From Oscillatoria sp. SIO1A7 (GTDB taxonomy: Bacteria; Cyanobacteriota; Cyanobacteriia; Cyanobacteriales; Laspinemataceae), in assembly GCA_010672965.1 (NCBI GenBank), contig JAAHFN010000001.1, positions 372,359 through 436,358 of the forward strand: a stretch of DNA of 64,000 bases. Direction: 5' to 3'. The position numbers and the translations under genes are program-made. The notes under the pieces are model-generated. The model did no database searches and had not been told where the DNA came from. It saw nothing but the letters and a program-made list of their open reading frames with translations. Positions 56,076 through 63,944 of this stretch are shown here, piece by piece. Position 1 is the first letter of the stretch; each line of letters opens with the position of its first letter.

Positions 56076-56166
56076 CAGGACTTACGCAAATTGGTCGATA
56101 GAACCTAAATGTAGGGGCAATTTGCGAATCGCTCCTACCATATATGGCGGTAATGCGTAAGTCCTG
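56076..56166 (+). repeat. MITE-like element with AGGACTTACGCA inverted ends (copy 2)
   Basis: CAGGACTTACGCA and TGCGTAAGTCCTG are perfect 13-bp ends; inside, GTAGGGGCAATTTGCGAATCGCTCCTAC forms a hairpin in outline. Same family as 3601-3688. The rest of 55771-56310 shows no gene; TTAAGTAGCNAAGTC words occur twice (about 55932 and 56219). Confidence 0.8.
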
Positions 56167-56310
56167 TTTAGAAAAAAATTACCCTTGACAATGCTTTCAA
56201 AGTCATGTTATAATCATGTTTAAGTAGCCAAGTCCTGTGCAAGGAGGCTCTAATATAGCGTTCTCTTTCAGCAGGACCCGACAATTCTGACAAAGGAGGA
56301 TTAGGATTTT

Positions 56311-56697
56311 ATGAATAATAACGATGACTTACGTCAAATGGTAGAGAGACTCGTTCGCGAAGAGGTGAGAAGACGATATCTCTTGAAGCGGCAGGAGGAG
56401 GAGGAGTTTTATGCCGAACTGCGATCGCTCAAATCTCAGATGACCGCTTTTGAGACAAGGCAAAAGATCGACAAGAAGATAAGTCTGTTTAGGTCGATTG
56501 CGTCGATTGCCCAAGTTTTGGTTCCTTTATTAGCACCGATATTGTTAGATGGTGGCCTGCCCGTCAGGACAATCGAACATTTGCCAATTAAGGAATTCAA
56601 GACGCTAATAGAAGAACATTTGCCAATTCTGGACATCCTCTTCGAGATAGAGGAGGTGCCCAAGCAGGAACCGGATTTGGAAAAACCTCCAAATTAG
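56311..56697 (+). CDS. Small coiled-coil membrane protein, unknown
   Basis: A 128-residue protein. Residues 5-58 are highly charged and helical (VREEVRRRYLLKRQEEEEFYAEL), suggesting a coiled coil. A hydrophobic segment at about 62-82 (FRSIASIAQVLVPLLAPILL) is a likely membrane helix, and the tail is acidic. A strong ribosome site AAGGAGGA precedes ATG, and a terminator follows at once, so it is a genuine single gene. It is divergent from the ATPase pair. No family is recognised. Confidence 0.65.
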   Translation: MNNNDDLRQMVERLVREEVRRRYLLKRQEEEEFYAELRSLKSQMTAFETRQKIDKKISLFRSIASIAQVLVPLLAPILLDGGLPVRTIEHLPIKEFKTLIEEHLPILDILFEIEEVPKQEPDLEKPPN

Positions 56698-56717
56698 ACC
56701 TTTAGACTGAATATGCG

Positions 56718-56777
56718 GCGATCGCCCTCTCATCAGCAGAAACCAGATAGCTGCTAATTAGAGGGCGATCGCTTTTT
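56718..56777. terminator. Intrinsic terminator built on HIP1 sequence
   Basis: GCGATCGCCCTCT and AGAGGGCGATCGC form a 13-bp stem with a second inner stem AGCAG/CTGCT, and TTTTT follows. It sits between convergent genes and may act in both directions. Confidence 0.85.
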
Positions 56778-56865
56778 GTTTCGGTTGTAATGCGCTTTTG
56801 CAGGGCGCTGAATAATTTCTAACAAAGGAGCGATCGCCCTTCGAGAACTATCTCAGCGAACTATC

Positions 56866-57876
56866 TCAGCCGCCATTACTTCCAGAATCTGGGTTTTCGA
56901 CGCGATTGAGACTCAGCCAATTTAGCAAATCCTCTTCAGCGCCAAAATCCAATAACGCCTGACCTAACTCTTGCAACTGCTCGACTGAAAGAGCGCGAAT
57001 CTGCTCCTCTAAATTCGGCTCGACGCTACCCAGACGCCGATTGAGCTGAGACCAAAGTAGGGTTTCCATACCTCGTTCCATGCCTCGTTCGATACCTCGT
57101 TCGATACCTCGTTCGATACCTCGCTCGATACCTTGCTCGATACCTCGTTCCATCCAACTGGTGACAATTTGCATGACTTCTTCCTTCTCCTCTAAGTCTA
57201 TTTTATTGAGTTCCGCCTTGAAGGCAGCCTCTTCGGTCTTGTTTAAGCGCAGATAGGTATCTACAAATCCAGAAATCAAGTCGTTTCGCGCCGGATCCAT
57301 CTGCAACCGAGCTAGCAACCGCAGGCATTCCAACTTCACTTTTGCCCTGTCCTCGGGGGCTATTTTCATTTTAGCCATCAGAGCCGCTGCTACTGGATTG
57401 CGTTGCTTGACAAAATCCCGCCAGTTGAGGCGATTTAGCTGAATGGTAGCAAAATTAAAGTCGAGAACTTTAAAATCTGGAAACTCCACTTTGTAACTGC
57501 TGGGTTCCTCTCGCATTGGCGCATCAAAAGAAAATACCGCTACTGGGTAAATGGGCAGATCGTATATCTGGTCCAAGCGGGCAAAGTAATGGAACATCCG
57601 CCGCTCGAATCGCGCTTGGCTGTACGACTGAAGCTCGGTATGGATTAAAAAACAGGTTTCGCGACCCCGAAACCGCATTTTTGCTACCAAATCGACTTCC
57701 CGGCGATCGCCTGCGGTGACATCTACAAATATCTCCTGGCTTAAAAATACAATCGAACTTTTATCGACATATTCGGCCACCTGGGGCAGAAATAGTTCCA
57801 GAAATTCCCAGAAAAATGTGGATAGCAGCTCTTTGAATAGGCGATCGTGGTCTATGTTTTGCTTTTTGTTACTCAT
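56866..57876 (-). CDS. Rpn-family PD-(D/E)XK protein with DUF4351-like C-terminus
   Basis: A 336-residue protein of the recombination-promoting nuclease/putative transposase (Rpn) family. The N-terminal nuclease fold shows HDRLFKELLSTFFWEFLELFLP, VDVTAGDRREVDLVAKMR and TCFLIHTELQS: Asp of EVDLVAK and Glu-x-Gln of HTELQS form the PD-(D/E)XK site. Near 245-268 is a six-copy tetra-residue repeat (ERGI/ERGM), then a DUF4351-like helix region (LLWSQLNRRLG, LSVEQLQELGQALLDF). ATG at 57876 is used; a GTG two codons earlier is possible. Such proteins occur in many copies in cyanobacteria; the physiological role is unclear. Confidence 0.88.
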   Translation of the reverse strand: MSNKKQNIDHDRLFKELLSTFFWEFLELFLPQVAEYVDKSSIVFLSQEIFVDVTAGDRREVDLVAKMRFRGRETCFLIHTELQSYSQARFERRMFHYFARLDQIYDLPIYPVAVFSFDAPMREEPSSYKVEFPDFKVLDFNFATIQLNRLNWRDFVKQRNPVAAALMAKMKIAPEDRAKVKLECLRLLARLQMDPARNDLISGFVDTYLRLNKTEEAAFKAELNKIDLEEKEEVMQIVTSWMERGIEQGIERGIERGIERGIERGMERGMETLLWSQLNRRLGSVEPNLEEQIRALSVEQLQELGQALLDFGAEEDLLNWLSLNRVENPDSGSNGG

Positions 57877-58004
57877 GCACACTCTAAAAATTTTTTGCCG
57901 ATATTTATACTAATTATTTTAACACGACAGAGAGCTTAAGGTAACAAATAAAATAATAAAAATTTTTATGGAGTTGCAACAAATAACTACCTTTATCCTA
58001 TCCG

Positions 58005-58044
58005 CCGTTCGGGCTGAGCCCTTCGACAGGCTCAGCCCGAACGG
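58005..58044. repeat. Perfect palindrome CCGTTCGGGCTGAGCC / GGCTCAGCCCGAACGG
   Basis: A 16-bp stem around CTTCGACA. This TTCGACAGGCTCAGCCCGAACGG word is a dispersed repeat in many unrelated bacteria. It lies 47 bp after the TerB stop and may terminate that unit. A related but decayed hairpin is at 61961-62060. Confidence 0.9.
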
Positions 58045-58090
58045 ATTTATTGCATCTTTATACAGGAATTTTATAAGATTAAGAGCGATA

Positions 58091-58480
58091 CTAAACCTGG
58101 CGTTCTGCTTGCGATATAAATTGCTCTATTTCGTCTTTAGACCAATTCCAAATCTGGGCTACTTTTTCGACCATTTCTCGCTCTAGAGCTACAAAAGAGC
58201 CGTCAGCATAGGCCATATGCAAGACTTTTTCCATAGTTTCTAGGCGCTGCTCTTCTGGAACTCCTCGGGCTACCTCTTCTAAAGTCAGCCCTGCGGAATC
58301 TCGCTCCAAGATTTTCTCCATTTGGTCGGTGGTACGATCGCCTACTCCTATTTCTCTAGCCAGTTGGCGTAGGGCTCTCGTCTCTTCGCTGCGAACCTGG
58401 CGATCGGCATAAATCATATAGGCAACCAATAGAAAACAATAGTCTAATGGTTCGTTCTCTCTTGTATTTTGTTTAGACAT
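58091..58480 (-). CDS. TerB-like family protein
   Basis: A 129-residue all-helical protein with TerB/DUF533-like features: FLLVAYMIYADRQVRSEETRALRQLAREIG, then LHMAYADGSFVALEREMVEKVA. The two matching half-repeats with acidic AYADG/YADRQ loops are the metal-binding signature of this fold. It is cytoplasmic. It follows the metallopeptidase gene with only six bases between, so both form one operon. It is better called a TerB-like stress protein than a tellurite-resistance factor, since no other ter genes are present. Confidence 0.82.
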   Translation of the reverse strand: MSKQNTRENEPLDYCFLLVAYMIYADRQVRSEETRALRQLAREIGVGDRTTDQMEKILERDSAGLTLEEVARGVPEEQRLETMEKVLHMAYADGSFVALEREMVEKVAQIWNWSKDEIEQFISQAERQV

Positions 58481-58486
58481 ATCGAG

Positions 58487-59677
58487 TTACAAATTTGACA
58501 AAGAACTGAGCCATGCTTCCGCTTCGTTATATTGCGCGAACTTTAGCTCGTCGCGGCGAAAACTTTTGGTATGAACGGCGCGCCGCCCGCCCTGCCATTG
58601 TTCGCCATGCTTTTTGTGCAGCAACTCGTGATAGAGGACATACTCTACTACAAACTCCGGCACGCGACTGTCGTCGAGGGTCTGGCTGATGACTACCCGA
58701 TCGCGCGATCGCTCGTAGTAGCCAAAACAGCGTTTAGTAAAAGCACGATTCCAGGTCAGGCGCGGTTTGGCCATCTCTCCTTGAAAATATTCTCTATTTA
58801 CCTTGGCAAATAATAGCTCCAAATCGTAGCAGCGACCTTGGGAAGTTTCGGTCTCGATGTTGGCGATCGCATCTAGTCGAAACAAGATTTCCCTGCAAGG
58901 CTCCGATACAGAAAACTGTTTTATTTTTTGATTTGCTGCCTTAGTCTTCCCAGAGACAGCAGTAGCCGCGATCGCCTCTAGGATATCGTCCTCCGCCGCA
59001 ATAAATCCCTCATTAATTTGCAGTTCTAGCGCCTTGTCTGTTTTCTTCCACTTATATAAACTGGCGATATTGCTAAACTCCACCGCCAGCTCCAGTGTCT
59101 CTGGCAATTCTGGCATAGTTTCCAAGATTTGCCGAATGCGGCGAGTAGCCTCGATATGCAGATCGAGATAGGGATCTTCGGTCAAAAATTTCATCCAAGC
59201 ATAGGTGTTGCGGGCGGCATCGGTTAAAGCGCCTGGGGTGGCTTGGCGCGCCCCGCATATCCGCTCTATCTCCCTAACATTTTGCGCCAGTTTCTGGGCA
59301 ATAAGCTCTTGCCGAGAAATGTCTGAACTTGGAGTTTTTGCCAAATCGGCAATTCTCTCCAAAATCGCTTGCTGTTGCCTGCGGATATTATCGATCCGGA
59401 TAGCTTGGGCTGGGGCAGTGGCTGGGGCAGTGTTAGACCCCTCGTCCGCTACCGGCAAATTATTTAAGTCCAGTTTTTTGAGAAAATAGTAGGCTTTGCG
59501 CGATGGAGTTGGCAGTTTCTCTGGGGTGACCTCAGCCTGGGTGCAAATTTGCTCGACTTGTGCTAAGGTACCGGTCACGAATTCCTGGAAAGATGTCACC
59601 TCAGAAGCCGGTATTCCTGCCTGCAAGCGGTTTCTAGCCACTTGAGCCGCTTTAACAATTCCCGCAATCCGAATCAA
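58487..59677 (-). CDS. SprT-like zinc metallopeptidase domain protein
   Basis: A 396-residue protein. Residues 1-270 are helical and rich in Ala/Glu/Arg with no known domain (two related segments IRIDNIRRQQQAILERIADL and EICGARQATPGALTDAARNTYAW in outline). The C-terminal 115 residues (LELLFAKVNREYFQGEMAKPRLTWNR ...) are an SprT-like peptidase with active site HELLH at 350-354, then KKHG. Such domains in DNA-repair proteases act on protein-DNA crosslinks; here the role is unknown. Start TTG at 59677 has GGAG ten bases upstream. First gene of a two-gene operon with the TerB-like gene. Confidence 0.75.
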   Translation of the reverse strand: MIRIAGIVKAAQVARNRLQAGIPASEVTSFQEFVTGTLAQVEQICTQAEVTPEKLPTPSRKAYYFLKKLDLNNLPVADEGSNTAPATAPAQAIRIDNIRRQQQAILERIADLAKTPSSDISRQELIAQKLAQNVREIERICGARQATPGALTDAARNTYAWMKFLTEDPYLDLHIEATRRIRQILETMPELPETLELAVEFSNIASLYKWKKTDKALELQINEGFIAAEDDILEAIAATAVSGKTKAANQKIKQFSVSEPCREILFRLDAIANIETETSQGRCYDLELLFAKVNREYFQGEMAKPRLTWNRAFTKRCFGYYERSRDRVVISQTLDDSRVPEFVVEYVLYHELLHKKHGEQWQGGRRAVHTKSFRRDELKFAQYNEAEAWLSSLSNL

Positions 59678-59957
59678 GGCTTGATGTCTCCTCTGCCATA
59701 GTTATGGCCCCATAATACCAAGGCAGTTGGGATTGTAGAGCAGGGTTTCTTGGGCGGTTTCTTGCGCCGATGGGGAGCGATCGCTGTACTATGGGGGGCT
59801 GGAACCCTCTCGGGGTGGGGTATTTGCCCCTGCGCAATCTCAAATCTAAACATATTCTTAAGATTTGCAAAAGCTATGTTATGAAATGTTAAGATTATGA
59901 AAGATGCGCAACAGCGATCCTTTAATAGAACTCTATTATATAAACAGGACCAAGACG

Positions 59958-60308
59958 ATGGCTCAAATCCTAGACCCCCTACCCGCAGATTTTTCCAATT
60001 ACATTCTTTGCTGCTATGTCAATGCCAGTAGCAAGATGCAGATTGCCCGCATTACTAATGTTCCCAATTGGTACTTCGAGCGGGTGGTGTTTCCCGGACA
60101 ACGCCTCGTCTTTGAAGCACCTCCAGAAGCTTTGCTGGAAATTCATAAGGGGTCGATGGCTAGTGCTATTCTCGGCGATACCATTTCCTGCGATCGCCTC
60201 CAGATTGCCTATGTCGCCGAAGAAACCGCCAAGGAAGTTGCCACAAATACTGAGCCAGAGCCAGCTCCAGCTCCAGGGATATCTCAAGAGTTGGCCTTGA
60301 GCTACTAA
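59958..60308 (+). CDS. DUF1830-family cyanobacterial protein
   Basis: A 116-residue protein. ATG at 59958 (MAQILDPLP) is chosen; the frame to 59904 adds residues outside the family and lacks a ribosome site. The DUF1830 core is ILCCYVNASSKMQIARITNVPNWYFERVVFPGQRLVFEAPPEALLEIH in outline. Here it is followed by a Pro/Ala/Glu-rich tail (EPEPAPAPG). The family is restricted to cyanobacteria, and its function is unknown. A terminator follows directly. Confidence 0.85.
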   Translation: MAQILDPLPADFSNYILCCYVNASSKMQIARITNVPNWYFERVVFPGQRLVFEAPPEALLEIHKGSMASAILGDTISCDRLQIAYVAEETAKEVATNTEPEPAPAPGISQELALSY

Positions 60309-60336
60309 CTCTGCTAGAGCAACAATGATTTTCTAG

Positions 60337-60380
60337 CGAGCATTGCCTCCGATTCTCTCTGGCGGGAATGCTCGTTTTTT
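60337..60380 (+). terminator. Intrinsic terminator after DUF1830 gene
   Basis: CGAGCATT pairs with AATGCTCG, extended by GCC/GGC inside, and is followed by TTTTTT. Confidence 0.88.
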
Positions 60381-60593
60381 GTAGAACAAGCGTCCTTTGT
60401 ATTCGTAGGGGGTGTAGGGAATACGGAATACGGAAGGAATTGTCCCGAAAGTCCCGAAAGTCCCGAAAGTCCCCTTGTCTTCCCCCACACCCCAAACCCT
60501 AGGGATTGACTGACGGCGCGATCGCCCCTAAAATTGTTCTAGCAAAGTTAATATTGCCGGACTCAGGCGATAAAGCAGAACAGGAGAAAAATT

Positions 60594-61433
60594 TTGCGAA
60601 ATCCTTACTCTCAGAGCATACCCACTTTAATCGCTGGAATTATTACCGCTTTAATCGTTCTTGTCGGTCTTAGTTCCTTCGTGATTATCAATCCCGGTCA
60701 AGCGGGAGTGATTAGTATCTTGGGGAAAGCTCAAGATGGTCCCTTGTTGGAAGGTATTCATATCAAACCCCCTTTGATTTCCAACGTCGATGTCTATGAT
60801 GTCACCGTGCAAAAGTTTGAGGTGCCGGGCCAGAGTTCTACCAAAGACCTTCAAGAACTCAGCGCTAGCTTCGCTATCAACTTCCGCCTCGACCCTACCC
60901 AAGTGGTTGATATTCGGAGGAAGCAAGGTACTTTACAAAATATTGTTTCCAAAATTGTTGCTCCTCAAACCCAGGAATCATTTAAAATAGCTGCTGCCCT
61001 GCGGACTGCCGAAGAATCGATTACCCAACGTAGCAAACTCAAGGAAGATTTTGACCTTGCCTTGAGCGAGAGGTTGGATAAATATGGGATTATCGTGCTG
61101 GATACCAGCGTTATAGACCTGAGCTTCTCAAGAGATTTTGCCCGAGCCGTCGAGGAAAAACAAATCGCCGAACAGAAGGCGCAAAGAGCAGTCTATGTCG
61201 CTCGCGAAGCGGAGCAAGAAGCCCAGGCAGAAGTCAACCGAGCTAAGGGTAAAGCCGAAGCGCAAAGACTTTTGGCAGAAACTCTGAAAGCTCAGGGCGG
61301 CGAATTGGTTCTGCAAAAAGAAGCGATCGCCGCTTGGCGCGAAGGCGGGGCGCAAATGCCGAAAGTTCTGGTTATGGGCGACAAGTCTAGCGGCGTGCCT
61401 TTTATCTTTAGTATGGCCGACGTTAAGGAGTAG
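60594..61433 (+). CDS. Prohibitin/SPFH-domain membrane protein
   Basis: A 279-residue protein: one N-terminal membrane helix (about 9-30), an SPFH/prohibitin domain (about 31-190, NPGQAGVISILGKAQ, LSASFAINFRLDPTQVVDI), a coiled coil rich in Ala/Glu/Gln (about 180-245), then a C-terminal segment. It resembles Synechocystis Phb1-like prohibitins, which form large rings on membranes and affect FtsH protease stability. The start is TTG at 60594, with AGGAG about seven bases upstream; similarity starts at once. A palindromic minisatellite begins at its stop. Confidence 0.93.
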   Translation: MRNPYSQSIPTLIAGIITALIVLVGLSSFVIINPGQAGVISILGKAQDGPLLEGIHIKPPLISNVDVYDVTVQKFEVPGQSSTKDLQELSASFAINFRLDPTQVVDIRRKQGTLQNIVSKIVAPQTQESFKIAAALRTAEESITQRSKLKEDFDLALSERLDKYGIIVLDTSVIDLSFSRDFARAVEEKQIAEQKAQRAVYVAREAEQEAQAEVNRAKGKAEAQRLLAETLKAQGGELVLQKEAIAAWREGGAQMPKVLVMGDKSSGVPFIFSMADVKE

Positions 61434-61502
61434 AGTTTTGACTTTTGACTTTTGACTTTTGAGTTAAAATTACTTCAACTTAAAACTTAAAAGTCAAAAC
61501 TC
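61434..61502. repeat. Palindromic minisatellite, GAGTTTTGAC(TTTTGAC)n / GTCAAAACTC
   Basis: Three TTTTGAC heptamers follow the prohibitin stop. After AGTTAAAATTACTTC, the other arm AACTTAAAACTTAAAAGTC and AAAACTC completes a fold-back of about 20 bp. Confidence 0.9.
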
Positions 61503-61536
61503 TTTCGGCTCCCTGCTAGACTTCTATTGATTAAAG

Positions 61537-61571
61537 GAAGCGATCGCTCTGGGTCATAGAGCGATCGCTTC
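61537..61571 (+). terminator. HIP1-based hairpin after the prohibitin gene
   Basis: GAAGCGATCGCTCT and AGAGCGATCGCTTC form a perfect 14-bp stem with a seven-base loop, followed by TTG. It is probably the real terminator of the prohibitin transcript, or of the leftward pseudogene. Confidence 0.7.
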
Positions 61572-61650
61572 TTGTAATTCGCACCTGATTGCTTAACTGA
61601 AAGTCAAGATAGGCTATAAAACTACTCTCCCGATAATTCGATAACATTAT

Positions 61651-61907
61651 TCAAGCATTCTCTAGATCTGACAATAGCTCTTCTTCGGTCAAGTCGATCG
61701 TAGGCACTCCGTAGCGATGCAATTGGAGTAAGAAAGAGACGCGATCGGTTCCCGCTAAGGCAGCGGCCATACCAGAGGATAGCCGTTTCATTTCAAATAG
61801 CTTAACTGCCATCGCCCCGGCACGCTTCCCGCTCGAATTCCTCTGGCGTTAGCTCCCTTGGTATTGGGTAGGCTTTCTGGATAGTCGATTTTAAGTTGTA
61901 GTGACAT
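61651..61907 (-). pseudogene. UPF0175-family antitoxin-like gene broken by two frameshifts
   Basis: Three consecutive - strand frames each hold one part of a UPF0175 protein. Frame 1 from ATG at 61907: MSLQLKIDYPESLPNT. Frame 2: ELTPEEFEREA. Frame 3: AMAVKLFEMKRLSSG, continuing LAGTDRVSFLLQLHRYGVP and ending TEEELLSDLENA at 61651. The joined sequence matches the family in order and length (about 85 residues). Each step is a one-base shift in the same direction, so two indels have inactivated it. UPF0175 proteins often pair with DUF3368 PIN-like toxins; no toxin gene is beside it. Confidence 0.75.
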
Positions 61908-61960
61908 TGGCGATCGCTCTCTTGCTCGCGTATGGCCTTTTTATTATATTGCACTAACGA

Positions 61961-62060
61961 CAGGCTCAGGACGAGCGGGGGGCGCACCGCTGTTGGGGAA
62001 TTTATTTCCTTGAATTCCCTTTGGCTGCGGAGGCTGCGTTCGTTCTGAGCCTGGACAAGC
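61961..62060. repeat. Decayed inverted repeat, GACAGGCTCAGGACGAGCG / CGTTCGTTCTGAGCCTG
   Basis: The arms match the dispersed TTCGACAGGCTCAG-type palindrome (compare 58005-58044) with about four mismatches, and enclose an unrelated middle with GGGAATTTATTTCCTTGAATTCCC. Confidence 0.65.
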
Positions 62061-62061
62061 G

Positions 62062-62111
62062 CATTTCTCCCCACACCCCCCACACCCCACACCCCACACC
62101 CTACACCCTAA
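62062..62111 (+). repeat. C-rich minisatellite CACACCCCCCACACCCC downstream of the SDR-CIA30 gene
   Basis: CCCCACACC / CCCTACACC units end three bases before the leftward stop codon. It is the C-rich arm only; a G-rich partner occurs on the other side of the gene at 63633-63720. Confidence 0.75.
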
Positions 62112-63581
62112 CTAAGAATCCCCTTTCAGCTTGGCAAATAGACTCTGCCAATCCGCCGGCACTTGGCCATTATTGCTTTCCTTCACTTCAAAAGTAATAT
62201 CTTTTGCTTCGGCAGACTCTAACGCCCGGATGCAGAGTTCGGCAATATCTTCGCGACTGACCTTGCCCGTAATATTGTCTCCTTGCTCGAATAGCAAATC
62301 TTTACCGCCGGTTTCCTCTGTTAAAGCGCAAGGTCTGATAATTGTATAAGGCAAACCGCTGGCGCGAATCGCATCTTCGCCGCGCAACTTCCAAGTTAGG
62401 ATTCCTCCGAGTTGGTCGTTTAGACGAACGGCTGGCGGCTCTTTGTCCAAATCCAGTCCGGGACGACCGGGACGAGTAACCCCGGCGGAGCTGATGTGAA
62501 TGAATCGGGGCAATTGGCTGCGGCCATAGCCTTTGATAGATTCTAATTCGAGTTGAAAAAGACCCGGAGCAAATTTGGGATTTAGCTCTCCGTCGTATTC
62601 AAATTTGCTCAGCATTAATTGGAAGGAGCAAATCTGGCTGGGGTCGAAGGGAGCGGCATCTTTGACAGTTTTGGCGCGAAAAATCGGAATCAAATCTGAG
62701 AAAGGAATGCGGGCGGTGAAGGGAATGTTAGAAACCGTGTCGAAAGAATAGCAATAGGCAATGCTGTCCCAGCCCGGGTTGGTGCGGATAATAAATTTAT
62801 AGCGCTTGCCGTCGCCCTTGACTCGCAAGTCGATGCCCTCGCAGTCCGATAAGTCTAGGGGAGGCTTGAGGTTGCGGGTGCGAACCGATGCGAAACCGCC
62901 GGAGTTGGCAGTGGAGACATTGCCCGAAAAGATAGCGCTGTTATTCGCGAGTCGGATAGCGCTCTCGCTGACGCCGCCCATAACAATGTCGTCTAATGCG
63001 CCCCAGGTTTCTTTCAAGTCTTGGCTGGGTTGGCTAAAGTCAAAGATTACTTTTTCTCTGGCGGCGGCGCTAACCGCTTGGACTAAGTTTTTGACGCCCA
63101 TGTATTCGACGGTTTCGGGAACGTCAACGACTTTGGGCATATAAAATTTAATGCCCTGATAGTATTTTTCCCGGGTCGGCGTGTCTCCTTCTACGGGTTC
63201 GACGCGGGTGCCGGTACAACAGATGACGGCTCCGATGTCTTTAACAACTTCGGCGGTTAGGGTTTGGGGGATAGTGATGTTGGCTTCTACCAATTCGACC
63301 GAGTTGCCCAAAATTGTTCTCGCTCTTTTGGCATCGCGGACGAGCGATCGCGTTTGATAGCCCCGCTCTTGGAGTCGCCGCACCACTCGCTTGCCGACAC
63401 CACCAGTGGCCCCAGCAACCAACACCCGAGGTTTCTGGCTGCTATTGGCTTTGTTCTTTTTCTTGCTATCCTTGCCCAGTCCGTCCAGGCTGCCAATAAA
63501 AGGAATCACCCGGAAATAGGCTAGGGTTCGGAAAAATCTACCTAGGTCCCAGCTTGATTTCGATTGCTCTTCTTGGGTCAC
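62112..63581 (-). CDS. NAD(P)-binding SDR protein with inserted CIA30 domain (HCF173-like)
   Basis: A 489-residue protein. An atypical short-chain dehydrogenase (NmrA-like) fold has Rossmann motif VLVAGATGGVGKRV at 53-66 and ends FEVKESNN. It is interrupted at about 172-345 by a CIA30 domain (FDFSQPSQDLKETWGALDDIVMGGVSES ... QLMLSKFEYDG in outline). This nested layout is that of plant HCF173, which activates psbA translation for photosystem II repair. The cyanobacterial role may be similar (inference). The N-terminal 45 residues are hydrophobic/basic and may bind membranes. The - strand minisatellite upstream lies in its promoter region. Confidence 0.87.
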   Translation of the reverse strand: MTQEEQSKSSWDLGRFFRTLAYFRVIPFIGSLDGLGKDSKKKNKANSSQKPRVLVAGATGGVGKRVVRRLQERGYQTRSLVRDAKRARTILGNSVELVEANITIPQTLTAEVVKDIGAVICCTGTRVEPVEGDTPTREKYYQGIKFYMPKVVDVPETVEYMGVKNLVQAVSAAAREKVIFDFSQPSQDLKETWGALDDIVMGGVSESAIRLANNSAIFSGNVSTANSGGFASVRTRNLKPPLDLSDCEGIDLRVKGDGKRYKFIIRTNPGWDSIAYCYSFDTVSNIPFTARIPFSDLIPIFRAKTVKDAAPFDPSQICSFQLMLSKFEYDGELNPKFAPGLFQLELESIKGYGRSQLPRFIHISSAGVTRPGRPGLDLDKEPPAVRLNDQLGGILTWKLRGEDAIRASGLPYTIIRPCALTEETGGKDLLFEQGDNITGKVSREDIAELCIRALESAEAKDITFEVKESNNGQVPADWQSLFAKLKGDS

Positions 63582-63630
63582 GATCTTTTCCTATCTTGTC
63601 TGCCTTTTTCCTATTGTGGATCGATTTAGT

Positions 63631-63810
63631 TAGGGTGTGGCGGTAGGGTGTGGGGTGTGGCGGTAGGGTTTGGCGGTAGGGTTTGGCGGTAGGGTTTGGG
63701 GTGTGGGGTGTGGGGTGGGCGAAATTAGGGTGTAGAAGAAATTAATAGTTTCTCCCAAGTCTTTCCCTTCTCCCAAGTCTTTCCCTTCTCCCAAGTCTTT
63801 CTCTACACCC
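63631..63810. repeat. Palindromic minisatellite, GGCGGTAGGGT / TCTCCCAAGTCTTTCCCT and ACACCCTACACC
   Basis: Left: TAGGGTGTGGCGGTAGGG repeated about six times. Right: three TCTCCCAAGTCTTTCCCT 18-bp units followed by CTCTACACCCTACACC. The outer TAGGGTGTAG/CTACACCCTA words pair. It begins 50 bp upstream of the leftward SDR-CIA30 start. Confidence 0.85.
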
Positions 63811-63944
63811 TACACCTAGGGTGTTGACTCTGAAACTTTTCACGCCAATTGGTGACATCCGGGGATCGTTGCCGCTTGAAACCTGAAAGCACCTAAATGT
63901 AAGACTTTCCGGCTCCCGAAAGCGATCGCGAAAATAGGATGAAG

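Noticed and set aside
61802..62092. A 96-codon leftward frame as a gene in its own right
   Set aside because: Only its end (EEFEREA) fits the UPF0175 family, and the rest runs out of frame into repeats; better explained as part of a frameshifted pseudogene.
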